A stretch of DNA of 64,000 nucleotides from Pseudomonas iridis (lineage in GTDB: Bacteria > Pseudomonadota > Gammaproteobacteria > Pseudomonadales > Pseudomonadaceae), in assembly GCF_017980685.1 (NCBI RefSeq), contig NZ_JACXXO010000004.1, positions 277,997-341,996 on the forward strand, given 5' to 3'. Under the pieces are notes generated by a model. That model had not been told where the DNA came from, made no database searches, and saw nothing but the letters and a program-made list of their open reading frames with translations. Shown here piece after piece: positions 28,935 to 39,783 of the stretch. The translations under genes and the position numbers were made by a program. Numbering within the stretch: position 1 is the stretch's first letter; each line of letters opens with the position of its first letter.

Positions 28935-30614
28935 ATGAGCATGCTCAAAGATCCGTCCTCGAAATACCGCGCGTTCCCCGTCATCAACTTGCCTGATCGC
29001 ACCTGGCCGTCGAAAACCATCGATACCGCGCCGATCTGGTGCAGCTCCGACCTGCGTGACGGCAACCAGTCGCTGATCGAACCGATGGACGCGGCGAAAA
29101 AGCTGCGCTTCTGGAAAACCCTCGTGCAAGTGGGCGTGAAGGAAATCGAAGCCTCGTTCCCGGCGGCTTCGCAAACCGACTTCGACTTCGTGCGTACCCT
29201 TATTGAAGAAGGCCACATCCCGGACGACACCACCATTCAGGTGCTGACCCAGGGTCGTGAAGACCTGATCGAGCGCACATTCGAATCCTTGCGCGGCGCG
29301 AAGAAAGCCATCGTTCACCTGTACAACGCCACCTCGCCTTCTTTCCGTCGCATCGTCTTCAACCAGGACAAGGACGGCATCAAGGCCATCGCGGTAAACG
29401 CGGCCAAGCTGTTCGTCAAATACGCCGCCATGCAGCCGGACACCGAGTGGACTTTCGAATACTCGCCGGAAACCTTCAGCGCCACCGAACTGGAATTCGC
29501 CAAGGAAGTCTGTGATGCAGTGATCGAGGTCTGGAACCCGTCGCCTGAGCACAAGATGATCCTCAACTTGCCGGCCACTGTTGAATGCGCGACGCCGAAC
29601 ATCTATGCCGACCAGATCGAATGGTTCGGTCGCAACATCAACCGTCGTGACAGCGTGATCATCAGCCTGCACACCCACAACGACCGTGGCACCGGCGTGG
29701 CCGCCACCGAGTTGGGCCTGATGGCTGGCGCCGATCGCGTCGAAGGCTGCCTGTTCGGCAACGGCGAGCGTACCGGCAACGTCGATCTCGTTACCGTCGC
29801 ACTGAACATGTACACCCAGGGCCTCGATCCTCAGCTGGACTTCTCCGACATCGACGGCGTGCGCAAAGTCGTTGAAGAGTGCAACCAGATTCAGGTCCAC
29901 CCACGTCACCCGTACGTTGGCGATCTGGTCCACACCGCATTCTCCGGTTCCCACCAGGACGCCATCCGCAAAGGCTTCTCCCAGCAGAAACCAGATGCCC
30001 TTTGGGAAGTGCCGTACTTGCCGATCGACCCGGCCGATATTGGCCGCAGCTACGAGGCGGTGATTCGCGTCAACAGCCAGTCGGGCAAGGGTGGCATTGC
30101 CTACTTGCTGGAGCAGGAATACGGCATCAGCCTGCCGCGTCGCATGCAGATCGAATTCAGCCAGGTCGTACAGCGTGAAACCGATCGCCTGGGCCTTGAG
30201 ATGACAGCCAAGCAGATCCACTCGCTGTTGATCAGCGAGTACCTGCAAGCCAACACCCCTTATGCGCTGGTCAGCCATCGCCTGCAGGAAGAAAACGGCA
30301 ACAGCGCCGTCGAAGTCGAAGTGGCGAGCAAGGGTCAGGGCGAAACCAACCTGCATTGGCGCGGCAAGGGCAACGGTGCGCTGGAAGCACTGGTGGCCGG
30401 CTTGCCGATTCCGGTGGAGATCATGGACTACAACGAACACGCGATTGGTGCGGGCACCAATGCCAAGGCAGCGGCTTACATCGAGCTGCGCGTGAACGGT
30501 GAACGAGCGGTGCACGGCGTGGGTATCGATGAAAACATCACCACTGCCAGCTTCAAGGCGCTGTTCAGTGCGCTGAATCGCTCGTTGAGCCAGCCGGAAG
30601 CGAAAGCGGCTTAA
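28935..30614 (+). CDS. leuA: 2-isopropylmalate synthase
   Basis: First committed step of leucine synthesis, condensing acetyl-CoA with 2-oxoisovalerate in the cytoplasm. The ATG at 28935 ([15 protein letters not shown]), with AAGGA ten bases upstream, gives 559 residues, the length of the long LeuA class. The TIM barrel has the metal site [16 protein letters not shown] and HTHNDRGTG. The C-terminal LeuA regulatory domain (about 430-559) binds leucine for feedback inhibition. The open frame upstream of this start reads through the leader and is not part of the protein. Confidence 0.97.
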   Translation: MSMLKDPSSKYRAFPVINLPDRTWPSKTIDTAPIWCSSDLRDGNQSLIEPMDAAKKLRFWKTLVQVGVKEIEASFPAASQTDFDFVRTLIEEGHIPDDTTIQVLTQGREDLIERTFESLRGAKKAIVHLYNATSPSFRRIVFNQDKDGIKAIAVNAAKLFVKYAAMQPDTEWTFEYSPETFSATELEFAKEVCDAVIEVWNPSPEHKMILNLPATVECATPNIYADQIEWFGRNINRRDSVIISLHTHNDRGTGVAATELGLMAGADRVEGCLFGNGERTGNVDLVTVALNMYTQGLDPQLDFSDIDGVRKVVEECNQIQVHPRHPYVGDLVHTAFSGSHQDAIRKGFSQQKPDALWEVPYLPIDPADIGRSYEAVIRVNSQSGKGGIAYLLEQEYGISLPRRMQIEFSQVVQRETDRLGLEMTAKQIHSLLISEYLQANTPYALVSHRLQEENGNSAVEVEVASKGQGETNLHWRGKGNGALEALVAGLPIPVEIMDYNEHAIGAGTNAKAAAYIELRVNGERAVHGVGIDENITTASFKALFSALNRSLSQPEAKAA

Positions 30615-30630
30615 TCCACCGCTGAAACGC

Positions 30631-30667
30631 AAAAGGCCCCGAAGTGAAAGCTTCGGGGCCTTTTTTT
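30631..30667 (+). terminator. Rho-independent terminator of leuA
   Basis: The strong hairpin AAGGCCCCGAAG-TGAAAG-CTTCGGGGCC is followed by seven T residues, 17 bases after the leuA stop. Confidence 0.92.
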
Positions 30668-30700
30668 GCCTGACATGTTTGTGCAGATTTCAAAGCCCCA

Positions 30701-30765
30701 TTCGCGAGCAGGCTCGCTCCCACAGGAGGATCGCATTCCAATGTGGGAGCGAGCCTGCTCGCGAA
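30701..30765. repeat. REP doublet, TCGCGAGCAGGCTCGC class
   Basis: The left arm TTCGCGAGCAGGCTCGCTCC and right arm GGGAGCGAGCCTGCTCGCGA are close reverse complements around a roughly 25-base spacer, between convergent leuA and the omega-amidase gene. Another copy is at 48004. Confidence 0.88.
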
Positions 30766-30792
30766 AGGGCCCACCCCGTCACCGCTTGAATT

Positions 30793-31584
30793 TCAGGTGA
30801 ATTCGAAGGTGTCGGCATCCAGATTCGCCGGAAAACGCTCGCGATAAGCCGCCAGTGGCGCCGCTTCCAGCACAGCCTTGAACACCCCGTCCGCCTCCCC
30901 CGCCGCCAGCAAAGACTCGCCCTGAAAATCCAGCACTTGGCTGTCGCCGGTGTAGGCAAAGCCTTTGCCGTCGGTGCCAACGCGATTCACCGCTGCCACG
31001 TAGCAGAGGTTTTCGATAGCGCGCGCCGGCAACAACCGATTCCAGTGCAGCCGCCGCGCACCCGGCCAGTTGGCGGTGTACAGGAGCAGATCGGTGTCCT
31101 GCGCATCACGGCTCCACACCGGGAAACGCAAGTCGTAGCAAATCAGCGGACGAATTCGCCAACCCTTGAGTTCGAACTGCACCTGCCGCTCACCGGGCGT
31201 GTAGTGGTTGTGTTCGCCGGCCATGCGGAACAGGTGACGCTTGTCGTAATGCAGCACTTCACCGTCCGGCCGTGCCCACAGCAGGCGATTGCGATGGCTG
31301 CCGTCGGCCGCCTGGATGATCACGCTGCCGGTAATGACCGCATCAAGTCTGGCGGCCTGAAGTCGCAGCCACTTGCTGGTCGGACCATTCTCGGCTTCGG
31401 CGAGGGTTTCCGACTCCATGGAGAAGCCAGTGGTGAACATCTCCGGCAGGATAATCAGATCCGCCCCACGCGCCTGTTCCAGCAACACCTCGAAATGTTC
31501 GAAGTTGGCCTGGCGGTCGTGCCACGCCAGACTGGTCTGGATCAGCGCCAGATTAAGGTCAGGTAATGCACTCAGATCACGCAT
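30793..31584 (-). CDS. Omega-amidase / nitrilase-family hydrolase (YafV-like)
   Basis: C-N hydrolase of 263 residues. The Glu-Lys-Cys triad is visible in LPEMFTTGFSM, VLHYDKRHLF and LICYDLRFPVW. The start at 31584 (MRDLSALPDLNLALIQ) is chosen because upstream codons belong to the preceding gene, which it overlaps by 13 bases. YafV-type omega-amidases hydrolyse 2-oxoglutaramate or 2-oxosuccinamate. The upstream methionine/glutamine-type aminotransferase supplies such 2-oxo amides, so the pair probably runs a transamination/omega-amidation shunt, perhaps in methionine salvage. Confidence 0.88.
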   Translation of the reverse strand: MRDLSALPDLNLALIQTSLAWHDRQANFEHFEVLLEQARGADLIILPEMFTTGFSMESETLAEAENGPTSKWLRLQAARLDAVITGSVIIQAADGSHRNRLLWARPDGEVLHYDKRHLFRMAGEHNHYTPGERQVQFELKGWRIRPLICYDLRFPVWSRDAQDTDLLLYTANWPGARRLHWNRLLPARAIENLCYVAAVNRVGTDGKGFAYTGDSQVLDFQGESLLAAGEADGVFKAVLEAAPLAAYRERFPANLDADTFEFT

Positions 31585-32720
31585 AGTTTTGCCGCCGCTT
31601 CGCGCAGCGTCTCCTCGCGTTTGGCAAAGCACAGGCGCACGAGGCGCTGGCCTTCAGGTGGACTCTGGTAGAAAACCGAGATCGGAATACTCGCCACACC
31701 GTGCTCGCGGGTCATCCACAGGGCCATCTCGACGTCATTCAGGTCAGGACGAATCTGTGAGTAATCGACCAGCTGGAAATAGGTGCCGGCAACCCGGTTA
31801 AAGGTGAATCGCGACGGTGCCAGCAAATCACAGAACAGATCGCGCTTGGCCTGATAGAACGCCGGCAGCTCTTCGACATGCTCCGGGTGCTCGGCCATGT
31901 AATCGGCCAAGGCGTATTGCAGCGGCGTGACGCCGCAGAAACTGACGTACTGGTGCACTTTACGCAGCTCAGCCGTCAGGGCCGGCGGCGCGACGACGTA
32001 ACCGGTTTTCCAGCCAGTAACGTGGTACGTCTTGCCGAACGAACTGACCACGAAGGCGCGCTGATACAGCTCTTCATGAGCCAGCACGCTGACATGCGGC
32101 ACGCCATCAAACACCAGGTGTTCGTAGACTTCATCGCTGATCAGATAAATGTCGCGATCGCGAATCAGCGCCGCCAATTGATCCAGCTCGGCGCGGCTGA
32201 TCAGCGCACCACTTGGGTTGTGTGGGGTGTTGAGGACGATCATGCGCGTGCGTGGGCTCAGGGCGGCGGCAAGCTTGTCGAAATCGATGGAGAAATCGTC
32301 GGGGCTCAGTTGCACATGCACGCAACGACCGCCAGCCAATTGCGTTGCGGGGTCGTAACTGTCGTAGCACGGGTCGAACACGATGACTTCGTCGCCGCTG
32401 TGGATAACTGCCTGAATCGCACAGAAGATCGCCTGTGTCGCGCCGGGCGTCACGGTCACTTCATGTTCGGCATCCACCTTCACGCCATAGCTGCGGGCGA
32501 TCTTCGCCGCGATCTGCTGGCGCAGTGCTGGCAGGCCGGTCATCGGCGAATACTGATTATGGCCACTGGCAATGTGCCGACCTACCGCATCGCGCAGAGA
32601 CTGCGGGCCGTCGAAATCAGGAAAACCCTGGGACAGGTTGATGGCGCCGGTCTGCGCCGCGAGCTGAGACATCTGCGTGAAAATCGTGATGCCGACATTC
32701 GGCAGCTTACTGGTGATCAT
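31572..32720 (-). CDS. PLP-dependent aminotransferase (methionine/glutamine transaminase, YbdL-like)
   Basis: Class I aminotransferase of 382 residues from the start at 32720 (MITSKLPNVGITIFTQMS). Fold-type I landmarks: NLSQGFPDFDGP, LNTPHNPSGALISRAEL, the PLP lysine in SSFGKTYHVTGWKTGYVV, and the C-terminal Arg in LVRLCFAKREETL. YbdL-like enzymes favour methionine, histidine, phenylalanine or glutamine. Overlap with the omega-amidase gene indicates coupling and supports a glutamine transaminase K-like role. Exact substrate is not readable from sequence. Confidence 0.88.
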   Translation of the reverse strand: MITSKLPNVGITIFTQMSQLAAQTGAINLSQGFPDFDGPQSLRDAVGRHIASGHNQYSPMTGLPALRQQIAAKIARSYGVKVDAEHEVTVTPGATQAIFCAIQAVIHSGDEVIVFDPCYDSYDPATQLAGGRCVHVQLSPDDFSIDFDKLAAALSPRTRMIVLNTPHNPSGALISRAELDQLAALIRDRDIYLISDEVYEHLVFDGVPHVSVLAHEELYQRAFVVSSFGKTYHVTGWKTGYVVAPPALTAELRKVHQYVSFCGVTPLQYALADYMAEHPEHVEELPAFYQAKRDLFCDLLAPSRFTFNRVAGTYFQLVDYSQIRPDLNDVEMALWMTREHGVASIPISVFYQSPPEGQRLVRLCFAKREETLREAAAKLCVI

Positions 32721-32746
32721 CGGTAGCCCCTTGCAGGTGAAACGCA

Positions 32747-32873
32747 AGTTTCAAGCGTCAAGCTGCAAGCTGCAAGCAAAAACCCTCGCCCACAAAAAAG
32801 GGCTCCATACGGAGCCCTCTTTGCTTCTACTGCTTTTACTTGAAGCTTGCAGCTCGAAACTTGAAGCTGCTGT
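32747..32873. repeat. Intergenic AAGCTGCAAGC-type repeats around a terminator
   Basis: Short tandem and inverted copies of an AGCTTGCAGCTTGAAG-like unit flank a hairpin, AAGGGCTCC-ATAC-GGAGCCCT (32799-32819), with T residues on both sides. The hairpin probably terminates der, the upstream gene on the minus strand. The flanking repeat type is widespread between Pseudomonas genes. Confidence 0.65.
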
Positions 32874-32874
32874 T

Positions 32875-34344
32875 TTATTTCTTGTCGCGGCGTTTCTTGT
32901 CGGCTTTCTTGGTGTGCGACATCATCCGACGCTTCCTGTTGACCTGGCGGTCGGTCAGGGTGTTTTTGTTGCCTTCGTACGGGTTCTCGCCGCCCTTGAA
33001 CTCGATGCGGATCGGCGTACCGACCAGCTTCAGCACACGACGGTAAGTGTTTTCCAGATAGCGCACGTACGACTTCGGCACTTTCTCGATCTGGTTACCG
33101 TGGATCACGATGATCGGCGGGTTCGCACCACCCAAGTGGGCGTAACGCAGCTTGATCCGGCGGTTGTTGACCATCGGTGGTGCGTGTTCGCCAACCGCGT
33201 CTTCCAGAATCTGGGTCAGACGGTTGGTCGGCCAGCGGGTGACCGCCGACTTGAACGAGTTCTGTACGGAAGCGTAGAGGTTGCCCACGCCAGTGCCGTG
33301 CAGTGCCGAGATGAAGTGGATGTCGGCATAGTCAACGAAGAACAGGCGACGCTGAAGTTCGACTTTCACGAAGTCGCGCTCGCTCGGCGTCATGCCGTCC
33401 CACTTGTTGATCGCGATCACCAGCGCACGACCCGACTCGATGGCGAAGCCCAGCAGGTTGAGGTCGTGATCGACCACACCTTCGCGGGCGTCCATCACGA
33501 AGATCACCACGTTGGCGTCTTTGATCGCCTGCAGGGTTTTGACCACGGAGAATTTTTCGACTTCTTCGTGAATCTTGCCGCGCTTGCGCACACCAGCGGT
33601 GTCGATCAGCGTGTACTTCTCTTCATTCCGTTCGAACGGGATGTAGATACTGTCGCGGGTGGTGCCGGGCTGGTCATAAACGATGACCCGGTCTTCACCG
33701 AGCATGCGGTTAACCAGAGTCGACTTGCCAACGTTCGGACGACCGATGATGGCGATCTTGATGCCGTCTTTTTCGCTCGGGCCAGGAATGCGCTTGGCTT
33801 CCTCGCCTTCGGCAACGACTTCTTCTTCGCCGTCTTCCGGCTCTTCTTCGTCTCTCGGGAATTCACCCAGGGCGATTTCCAGCATCTGAGTAATGCCACG
33901 GCCGTGAGCACCGGCGATAGGAATCGCGTGGCCCATGCCCAACGGAGCAAATTCAGCGCGGGCCATTTCCGGGTCGATGTTGTCGACCTTGTTGGCAACC
34001 ACGTAGGAACACTTGTTACGTTTGCGCAGGTGTTCGGCGATCATCTGGTCGGCGGCGGTGAAACCGGCCTTGGCATCTACCAGGAACAGCACAACATCTG
34101 CTTCTTCAATGGCCAGCAGCGACTGCTCGGCCATTTTTTCGTCCATACCGTGCTCGTCACCGGAGATACCACCGGTGTCGACCAGAATGTAGGAACGCCC
34201 TTGCCACTTGGCCTCACCGTACTGGCGATCACGGGTCAGACCGGACAAGTCGCCGACGATGGCGTCGCGAGTCCTGGTCAGGCGGTTGAACAAGGTGGAC
34301 TTGCCGACGTTCGGTCGGCCCACCAGGGCGATTACGGGAACCAT
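32875..34344 (-). CDS. der: Ribosome assembly GTPase Der (EngA)
   Basis: Essential double-GTPase that helps build the 50S subunit. It has 489 residues from the ATG at 34344 ([17 protein letters not shown]). Two G domains: the first with [13 protein letters not shown] and NKVDNIDP, the second with [14 protein letters not shown] and NKWDGMTP. They are joined by an acidic linker ([11 protein letters not shown]) longer than in E. coli. A KH-like C-terminal domain follows and ends in a basic tail ([11 protein letters not shown]). It lies downstream of bamB in the same orientation. Confidence 0.97.
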   Translation of the reverse strand: MVPVIALVGRPNVGKSTLFNRLTRTRDAIVGDLSGLTRDRQYGEAKWQGRSYILVDTGGISGDEHGMDEKMAEQSLLAIEEADVVLFLVDAKAGFTAADQMIAEHLRKRNKCSYVVANKVDNIDPEMARAEFAPLGMGHAIPIAGAHGRGITQMLEIALGEFPRDEEEPEDGEEEVVAEGEEAKRIPGPSEKDGIKIAIIGRPNVGKSTLVNRMLGEDRVIVYDQPGTTRDSIYIPFERNEEKYTLIDTAGVRKRGKIHEEVEKFSVVKTLQAIKDANVVIFVMDAREGVVDHDLNLLGFAIESGRALVIAINKWDGMTPSERDFVKVELQRRLFFVDYADIHFISALHGTGVGNLYASVQNSFKSAVTRWPTNRLTQILEDAVGEHAPPMVNNRRIKLRYAHLGGANPPIIVIHGNQIEKVPKSYVRYLENTYRRVLKLVGTPIRIEFKGGENPYEGNKNTLTDRQVNRKRRMMSHTKKADKKRRDKK

Positions 34345-34482
34345 GCGGCTCTCCACTTCGTTATTTCAGAAAATACAAAAGCCGCTGCGAGGCAGCGGCT
34401 GGTGCTCGGGGCAACACTGCGGGGTGAACAGGTTCACTCCCACAAGTGAAGCTGCCTGGGGTGTTATCCCCAAGCATAGTTG

Positions 34483-35634
34483 TTACTTGATGGTCAGGGC
34501 TTCCAGTTTGCCGCTGTTGCCATACACATAAATCGTGTCCCCCACCACCAGCGGACGGGCACGCAGGCCGTCGCTGTCGATGCGCTCACGGCCGACGAAA
34601 CGACCGTCAACCTGACTCAGCAAATGCAGATAACCTTCCAGGTCACCTACTGCAACATAGCTGGAGAACACTTCCGGAGCCGACAGCTGGCGGCGAGCCA
34701 GCGAATCGTTGCTCCACAAAGCCGTGGTAGAACGCTCGTCGACGCCTTCAACGGTGCCCGAAGACAGGCTCACGTAAACGCTGCCGAAACCTTGAGCAAT
34801 ACCGGCGTAGCTCGACGCATCGCGCTGCCACAGTTGACGACCGCTTTCCATATCCAGTGCCGCAACGCGACCCTGATAGCTGGCAACGTACAGCGTGCCG
34901 CCGGACAGCAGCAGACCGCCGTCGATGTCGACCACGCGCTCCAGTTCCGAACGACCCTGTGGAATCGCAATGCGTTGTTCCCACACCGGGACGCCATTGG
35001 AAATATCCAGGGCGACTACTTTACCGGTCGACAGGCCAGCCACCGCGAGGCGGTTGGTCACGAGCGGTGCGCTGGTGCCACGCAGGGTCAGCACGGCTGG
35101 AGTGCTGTCATACACCCAGCGTTGAGTACCGGTGGAAGCATCCAGACCGATCAAACGATCGTCCTGAGTCTGCACCACGACCACGTCGCCGTTGTTGGCC
35201 GGCGGCGCGAGGACTTCGCTGTTGACGCGAGCACGCCACTTCTCTTCACCGTTGATGGTGTCCAGAGCGACGACTTCGCCACGCAGCGTACCGATCAGAA
35301 CCAGACCGTAACCGACGCCAACGGCGCCGGAGACAGGCAGATCAAGATCCTGTTCCCACTTCACGTCGCCGTTGCCGCGATCCATGGCCATTACCACGCC
35401 GGTCACATCGGCCGCGTAGATGGTGTCACCGTCGATCGCCGGTACCAGCATGTTGTAGGTTTCGCCCTGACCGTCACCGATCGAACGACTCCACTGCTTT
35501 TGCAGAACCACTTCTTCCTTGAAGTCGGTCAGCTCGGCCGGTGGCAATTCTTTTTTGCTGTTGCTGCTGCAACCCGCGGCCAAAATGGCCAGAGCCAGCA
35601 ATGCTGCATGCTTCCAACGGATCACGTCACGCAT
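34483..35634 (-). CDS. bamB: Outer-membrane assembly lipoprotein BamB
   Basis: Lipoprotein of the BAM complex that inserts beta-barrel proteins in the outer membrane. The start at 35634 (MRDVIRWKHAALLALAI) opens a lipoprotein signal with lipobox ILAAGCSS; 383 residues. The rest is an eight-bladed PQQ/WD40-like propeller with repeated motifs such as GEVVALDTINGEEKWRARV and GRVAALDMESGRQLWQRD. It overlaps the upstream yfgM by eight bases and precedes der, the usual order. Confidence 0.95.
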   Translation of the reverse strand: MRDVIRWKHAALLALAILAAGCSSNSKKELPPAELTDFKEEVVLQKQWSRSIGDGQGETYNMLVPAIDGDTIYAADVTGVVMAMDRGNGDVKWEQDLDLPVSGAVGVGYGLVLIGTLRGEVVALDTINGEEKWRARVNSEVLAPPANNGDVVVVQTQDDRLIGLDASTGTQRWVYDSTPAVLTLRGTSAPLVTNRLAVAGLSTGKVVALDISNGVPVWEQRIAIPQGRSELERVVDIDGGLLLSGGTLYVASYQGRVAALDMESGRQLWQRDASSYAGIAQGFGSVYVSLSSGTVEGVDERSTTALWSNDSLARRQLSAPEVFSSYVAVGDLEGYLHLLSQVDGRFVGRERIDSDGLRARPLVVGDTIYVYGNSGKLEALTIK

Positions 35635-36268
35635 CCCCTTTAGCCAGGTCGTCGAGCTTGATTTGAAGGCCACCGACCGCCGCTTCATCCGACAGTGCTG
35701 CCTTGGCTTTTTGATACGCCTTGTTCGCGTCGTCGGTACGGCCCAGCTTCACCAGCAGGTCGCCCTTGAGTTCTTCGCGAGTGGCCAGGAACGCCGTGTC
35801 GGCGTCGCCGTCGAGCAGTTTCAGAGCGTCATCCGCCTTGTCCTGCGCGCCCAGCACCTGCGCCAGACGCTGACGGGCGATTTCGCCCAGCGCCGGATTG
35901 GCCGGTTTGTCGACGATGGTTTTGAGTTCGGTCGCGGCGTCGTCCAGCTTGCCGCTGTCGACTGCAACCTTGGCCACGAACAGGCTGCCGTACTGCGCGT
36001 AGGCAGTGCCGCCGAATTCGCTCTTGAGCTTGCCGGCCAGATCCGCAACGCGGGCAGCATCAGGCTTGCCGTCAGGCGTCAGCGTGGTTTCCAGCAGTTG
36101 CTGATAGAGCACCGAGGCGCCTTGCGACTGGTTGTCCTGATATTTGTGATAAGCCTGCCAGCCGAACACGATAACCAGCGCCAACAGGCCGCCGGTGACC
36201 AGAGGTTTGCCGTTGCGTGTCCACCAGTCCTTCAAATCCGCCAACTGTTCGTCTTCGGTACTCGACAC
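35627..36268 (-). CDS. yfgM: YfgM-family inner-membrane TPR protein
   Basis: A 213-residue protein with an N-terminal cytoplasmic stretch, one membrane segment (PLVTGGLLALVIVFGWQAYH, about 21-40) and periplasmic tetratricopeptide repeats. YfgM is an ancillary partner of the Sec translocon and PpiD in E. coli. The order hisS-yfgM-bamB is conserved. It overlaps bamB, so the two are translationally linked. Confidence 0.9.
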   Translation of the reverse strand: MSSTEDEQLADLKDWWTRNGKPLVTGGLLALVIVFGWQAYHKYQDNQSQGASVLYQQLLETTLTPDGKPDAARVADLAGKLKSEFGGTAYAQYGSLFVAKVAVDSGKLDDAATELKTIVDKPANPALGEIARQRLAQVLGAQDKADDALKLLDGDADTAFLATREELKGDLLVKLGRTDDANKAYQKAKAALSDEAAVGGLQIKLDDLAKGDA

Positions 36269-36309
36269 CCCAATACTCCTTAATCGCTAAATCGGCTGTT
36301 AGGACAGCT

Positions 36310-37599
36310 TCAACCCTGCACGACGCAGGTGGCCAGGTGAGCGGCAAGCGCATCCCAGGCAATGCTTTGTTGTTCGCCCTGGCCACGCAGGGGTTTGAAA
36401 CCTACCACTTGCTGGGCCATTTCGTCGTCACCGAGGATCAGTGCGTACAGCGCACCGCTCTTGTCGGCCTTCTTGAACTGGCTTTTGAAGCTGCCAGCGC
36501 CGGCATTGACTTGCAGACGCAGGTTTGGAAGCTGATCACGTACACGCTCGGCCAGAGCCAGACCGGCCAGCTCGGCTTCTTCACCGAAGGCGCAGAGGTA
36601 GACGTCGACCTGACGGGAAATTTCTTCCGGGATCTGCTCGAGGGTCTCGAGCATCAGCACCAGACGTTCGATGCCCATGGCGAAACCAACGCCGGTGGTC
36701 GGCTTGCCACCCATCTGCTCGACCAGCCCGTCGTAACGACCGCCCGCGCACACAGTGCCCTGGGCACCGAGCTTGTCGGTGACCCATTCGAATACGGTTT
36801 TGCTGTAGTAATCGAGGCCGCGTACCAGCTTCGGGTTGAGCACGTACGGAATGCCGACGGCATCCAGACGGGCCTTCAAGCCTTCAAAGTGTGCACGGGA
36901 CTCGTCGTCCAGGTAGTCGGCCATTTTCGGCGCATTGACCAGCACGGCCTGGGTGTCGACATTTTTGGTGTCGAGCACGCGCAGCGGGTTGGTTTTCAGG
37001 CGACGCTGGCTGTCTTCGTCGAGCTTGTCGTGATGCGCCGAAAGATACTCGACCAGCGCTCCACGGTAGCGACCACGGGACTCGCTGGTGCCGAGGCTGT
37101 TGAGTTCGAGTTTGACCGCATCACGGATGCCCAGCTCGCCCCACAGGCGCCAGGTCATGGTGATCAGCTCGGCGTCGATGTCCGGACCGTCGAGGTTGAA
37201 CACCTCCAGACCGATCTGATGGAACTGGCGATAGCGGCCTTTCTGCGGACGCTCGTGGCGGAACATCGGCCCGATGTACCAGAGTTTCTGCACCTGGCCA
37301 CCGCCCGTGATGCCGTGCTCAAGTACAGCACGTACACACGCTGCGGTGCCTTCCGGACGCAGGGTCAGGGAGTCGCCGTTGCGGTCTTCGAAGGTGTACA
37401 TCTCTTTTTCGACGATGTCGGTCACTTCACCGATCGAGCGTTTGAACAGCTCGGTGAACTCGACGATCGGCATGCGGATCTGCTTGTAACCGTAGTTATC
37501 CAGCAGACGCGCAACAGTGCCCTCGAAATAACGCCACAGCGGGGTCTGTTCGGGCAGGATGTCGTTCATGCCACGAATGGCTTGCAATGACTTGCTCAC
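36310..37599 (-). CDS. hisS: Histidyl-tRNA synthetase
   Basis: Class II aminoacyl-tRNA synthetase charging tRNA-His. It has 429 residues, near the usual length. Motif 2 region [17 protein letters not shown], the histidine-binding HisA motif [16 protein letters not shown], and class II motif 3 [14 protein letters not shown] are all present. The N-terminus [20 protein letters not shown] is typical. It is 33 bases downstream of ispG in the same direction. Confidence 0.97.
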   Translation of the reverse strand: MSKSLQAIRGMNDILPEQTPLWRYFEGTVARLLDNYGYKQIRMPIVEFTELFKRSIGEVTDIVEKEMYTFEDRNGDSLTLRPEGTAACVRAVLEHGITGGGQVQKLWYIGPMFRHERPQKGRYRQFHQIGLEVFNLDGPDIDAELITMTWRLWGELGIRDAVKLELNSLGTSESRGRYRGALVEYLSAHHDKLDEDSQRRLKTNPLRVLDTKNVDTQAVLVNAPKMADYLDDESRAHFEGLKARLDAVGIPYVLNPKLVRGLDYYSKTVFEWVTDKLGAQGTVCAGGRYDGLVEQMGGKPTTGVGFAMGIERLVLMLETLEQIPEEISRQVDVYLCAFGEEAELAGLALAERVRDQLPNLRLQVNAGAGSFKSQFKKADKSGALYALILGDDEMAQQVVGFKPLRGQGEQQSIAWDALAAHLATCVVQG

Positions 37600-37632
37600 T
37601 TTAAATCCTTAAATTCGTTCGGCTCTGTAGGC

Positions 37633-38742
37633 TCAGCCGCGCGCGATAACCGCTGCGTCAGCTTCGACCTTTTCGGCCGCTTTCTGGCGGATCAGCTTTT
37701 CCAGGTGATCCACCAGATTTTCATTCGTCAGTTTCTGCGCCGGCTTGCCGTCGATGTAAATCAGGTTTGGCGTGCCGCCGGTCAAGCCGATGTGGGCTTC
37801 CTTGGCTTCGCCGGGGCCGTTGACTACACAACCGATCACCGCGACATCCAGCGGCACCAGCAGGTCTTCAAGGCGCCCTTCCAGCTCGTTCATGGTCTTG
37901 ACCACATCGAAGTTCTGCCGCGAGCAACTCGGGCAGGCGATGAAGTTGATGCCACGGGAACGCAAATGCAAAGACTTGAGAATGTCGTAACCGACCTTCA
38001 CTTCTTCGACCGGGTCGGCCGCCAGCGAGATGCGGATAGTATCGCCAATCCCCTCGGCGAGCAGCATACCTAGGCCAACGGCGGATTTCACCGTGCCAGA
38101 ACGCAATCCACCCGCTTCGGTGATGCCCAGGTGCAGCGGCTGGACGATTTCTTTCGCCAGCAAGCGGTAGGCTTCGACGGCCATGAACACGTCGGAGGCC
38201 TTCACACTGACTTTGAAGTCCTGGAAATTCAGGCGTTCGAGGTGCTCAACGTGGCGCAGGGCCGATTCAACCAGCGCCGCCGGAGTTGGCTCGCCGTATT
38301 TCTTTTGCAGGTCTTTTTCCAGCGAGCCGGCGTTGACGCCGATACGAATCGGGATACCGCGGTCACGAGCGGCATCAACCACTGCACGCACGCGATCTTC
38401 ACGACCGATGTTGCCCGGGTTGATGCGCAGGCAGTCCACACCCAGTTCGGCTACGCGCAAAGCGATCTTGTAGTCGAAGTGAATGTCGGCAACCAGCGGC
38501 ACCTTGACCAATTGCTTGATCTTGCCGAATGCCTCGGCAGCGTCCATGTCCGGCACCGAAACGCGAACGATATCGACGCCAGCCGCTTCCAGACGATTGA
38601 TTTGTGCAACGGTGGCGGCTACGTCATTGGTGTCACTGTTGGTCATGCTCTGCACAGCGATAGGCGCATCGCCGCCTACCGGTACGTTGCCGACCCAGAT
38701 CTTGCGCGAAACGCGACGTTTGATTGGAGATTCGCCGTGCAT
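37633..38742 (-). CDS. ispG: 4-hydroxy-3-methylbut-2-enyl diphosphate synthase (flavodoxin)
   Basis: IspG (GcpE) carries out the penultimate step of the MEP isoprenoid pathway with a [4Fe-4S] cluster. It has 369 residues. TIM-barrel domain ([17 protein letters not shown]) and C-terminal cluster domain with Cys ligands in [13 protein letters not shown] and [10 protein letters not shown]. The start [10 protein letters not shown] sits four bases after the rodZ stop. Cluster supply would come from the isc operon a few kilobases away. Confidence 0.97.
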   Translation of the reverse strand: MHGESPIKRRVSRKIWVGNVPVGGDAPIAVQSMTNSDTNDVAATVAQINRLEAAGVDIVRVSVPDMDAAEAFGKIKQLVKVPLVADIHFDYKIALRVAELGVDCLRINPGNIGREDRVRAVVDAARDRGIPIRIGVNAGSLEKDLQKKYGEPTPAALVESALRHVEHLERLNFQDFKVSVKASDVFMAVEAYRLLAKEIVQPLHLGITEAGGLRSGTVKSAVGLGMLLAEGIGDTIRISLAADPVEEVKVGYDILKSLHLRSRGINFIACPSCSRQNFDVVKTMNELEGRLEDLLVPLDVAVIGCVVNGPGEAKEAHIGLTGGTPNLIYIDGKPAQKLTNENLVDHLEKLIRQKAAEKVEADAAVIARG

Positions 38743-38745
38743 GAC

Positions 38746-39783
38746 TTATTGACCCAACTTCAGGCGAGCAGTCTCGCCACTGGTGAACGGAGCGGTATCG
38801 ACCGACTGGCCGTTGTAGCTGACCTGTGCGCCACGGGCATAGCCCAGTCGTACGGCAAACGGTGGTTTGCCGGCAACAGACAGGCTATCGCCTTTACGCT
38901 TGAGGCCACTGAACAGAATCTTGCCGGTGCCATCGGTGACTTGCGTCCAGCAATCAGCAACGAATTGCACAGAAACCTGACCTTGACCCGCTACTGGCGC
39001 AGCCGCTTGCGCGGTTGGCGCTGGCGTCGCAGGAGCCACCGGAGCGGCAACGGTCGGCGCAGGAGTAGCCGGCACATTCGCTGCCGGCGTAGCCGGTGCA
39101 GCGACAACCGGAGCCGGCGTTTGAACCGGTGCAGTTGGCGTCGCGGCCGGTGCTGCTGGAGCCGTTGCCGGCGCAGCAGGCTCGGCGCCAGTGGATTCAG
39201 CGGTGGTTTCCGACTGCGGCAACGCCAAATCAGTCGGGCCTTCGGCCTGACCTTCGGCAACGGCCTGGTCTTCCGGTTCGTCAATCGGGTGAATCTGCGT
39301 GGTGCCGTCGGCGCCTTCGACTTCGACGTGCTCAGGAGCGAGGCTGGTCAGGTCTTTGGTGCGCTGCGAAGTCTGATCCTGCCACCAGACGAAACCGCCG
39401 CCGATGACCGCGATCAGCAACAGCAGGCTGACGATGCGCAAAATGGTGTGGGAGACCCGCACCGGCTCTTCGATACGTCCCAGCGCATGCACGTTGCTGC
39501 CCTGGGAATCGGTGCCGGTGGACTGGTCAAACTGCTGAACCAGAGCGGTCTGGTCCATGCCGAGCAACTTGGCATAGGCGCGAATATAGCCGCGAGCGAA
39601 GGTGTGCCCCGGCAGCTTATCGAAAGCGCCGGCTTCAAGATTGCTCAGGGAAGTCACGGTGAGGTTGAGCTTGAGGGCCACTTCGGCCAGCGACCAGCCA
39701 TTGCTTTCGCGGGCCTGGCGCAAGGTCTCACCGGGGTTAACGCGATTCGCTGCTACAACTTCGGGATGCGCCGCTTTCATCAT
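38746..39783 (-). CDS. rodZ: Cytoskeletal protein RodZ
   Basis: Bitopic protein linking MreB to the elongation machinery and keeping rod shape. It has 345 residues. N-terminal cytoplasmic HTH (about 15-90, LRQARESNGWSLAEVALKLN), one membrane helix (ILRIVSLLLLIAVIGGGFVW, about 112-131), a long Ala/Pro/Thr-rich periplasmic linker (about 180-260), and a C-terminal DUF4115 domain. The start overlaps the end of pilW; either of the two leading Met codons could be used. Confidence 0.93.
   Translation of the reverse strand: MMKAAHPEVVAANRVNPGETLRQARESNGWSLAEVALKLNLTVTSLSNLEAGAFDKLPGHTFARGYIRAYAKLLGMDQTALVQQFDQSTGTDSQGSNVHALGRIEEPVRVSHTILRIVSLLLLIAVIGGGFVWWQDQTSQRTKDLTSLAPEHVEVEGADGTTQIHPIDEPEDQAVAEGQAEGPTDLALPQSETTAESTGAEPAAPATAPAAPAATPTAPVQTPAPVVAAPATPAANVPATPAPTVAAPVAPATPAPTAQAAAPVAGQGQVSVQFVADCWTQVTDGTGKILFSGLKRKGDSLSVAGKPPFAVRLGYARGAQVSYNGQSVDTAPFTSGETARLKLGQ

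Noticed and set aside
28791..30632. Minus-strand ORF of 613 codons
   Set aside because: It is antisense to leuA; the composition is that of a shadow frame.
32677..34449. Plus-strand ORF of 590 codons
   Set aside because: It is antisense to der and has no recognisable domain.
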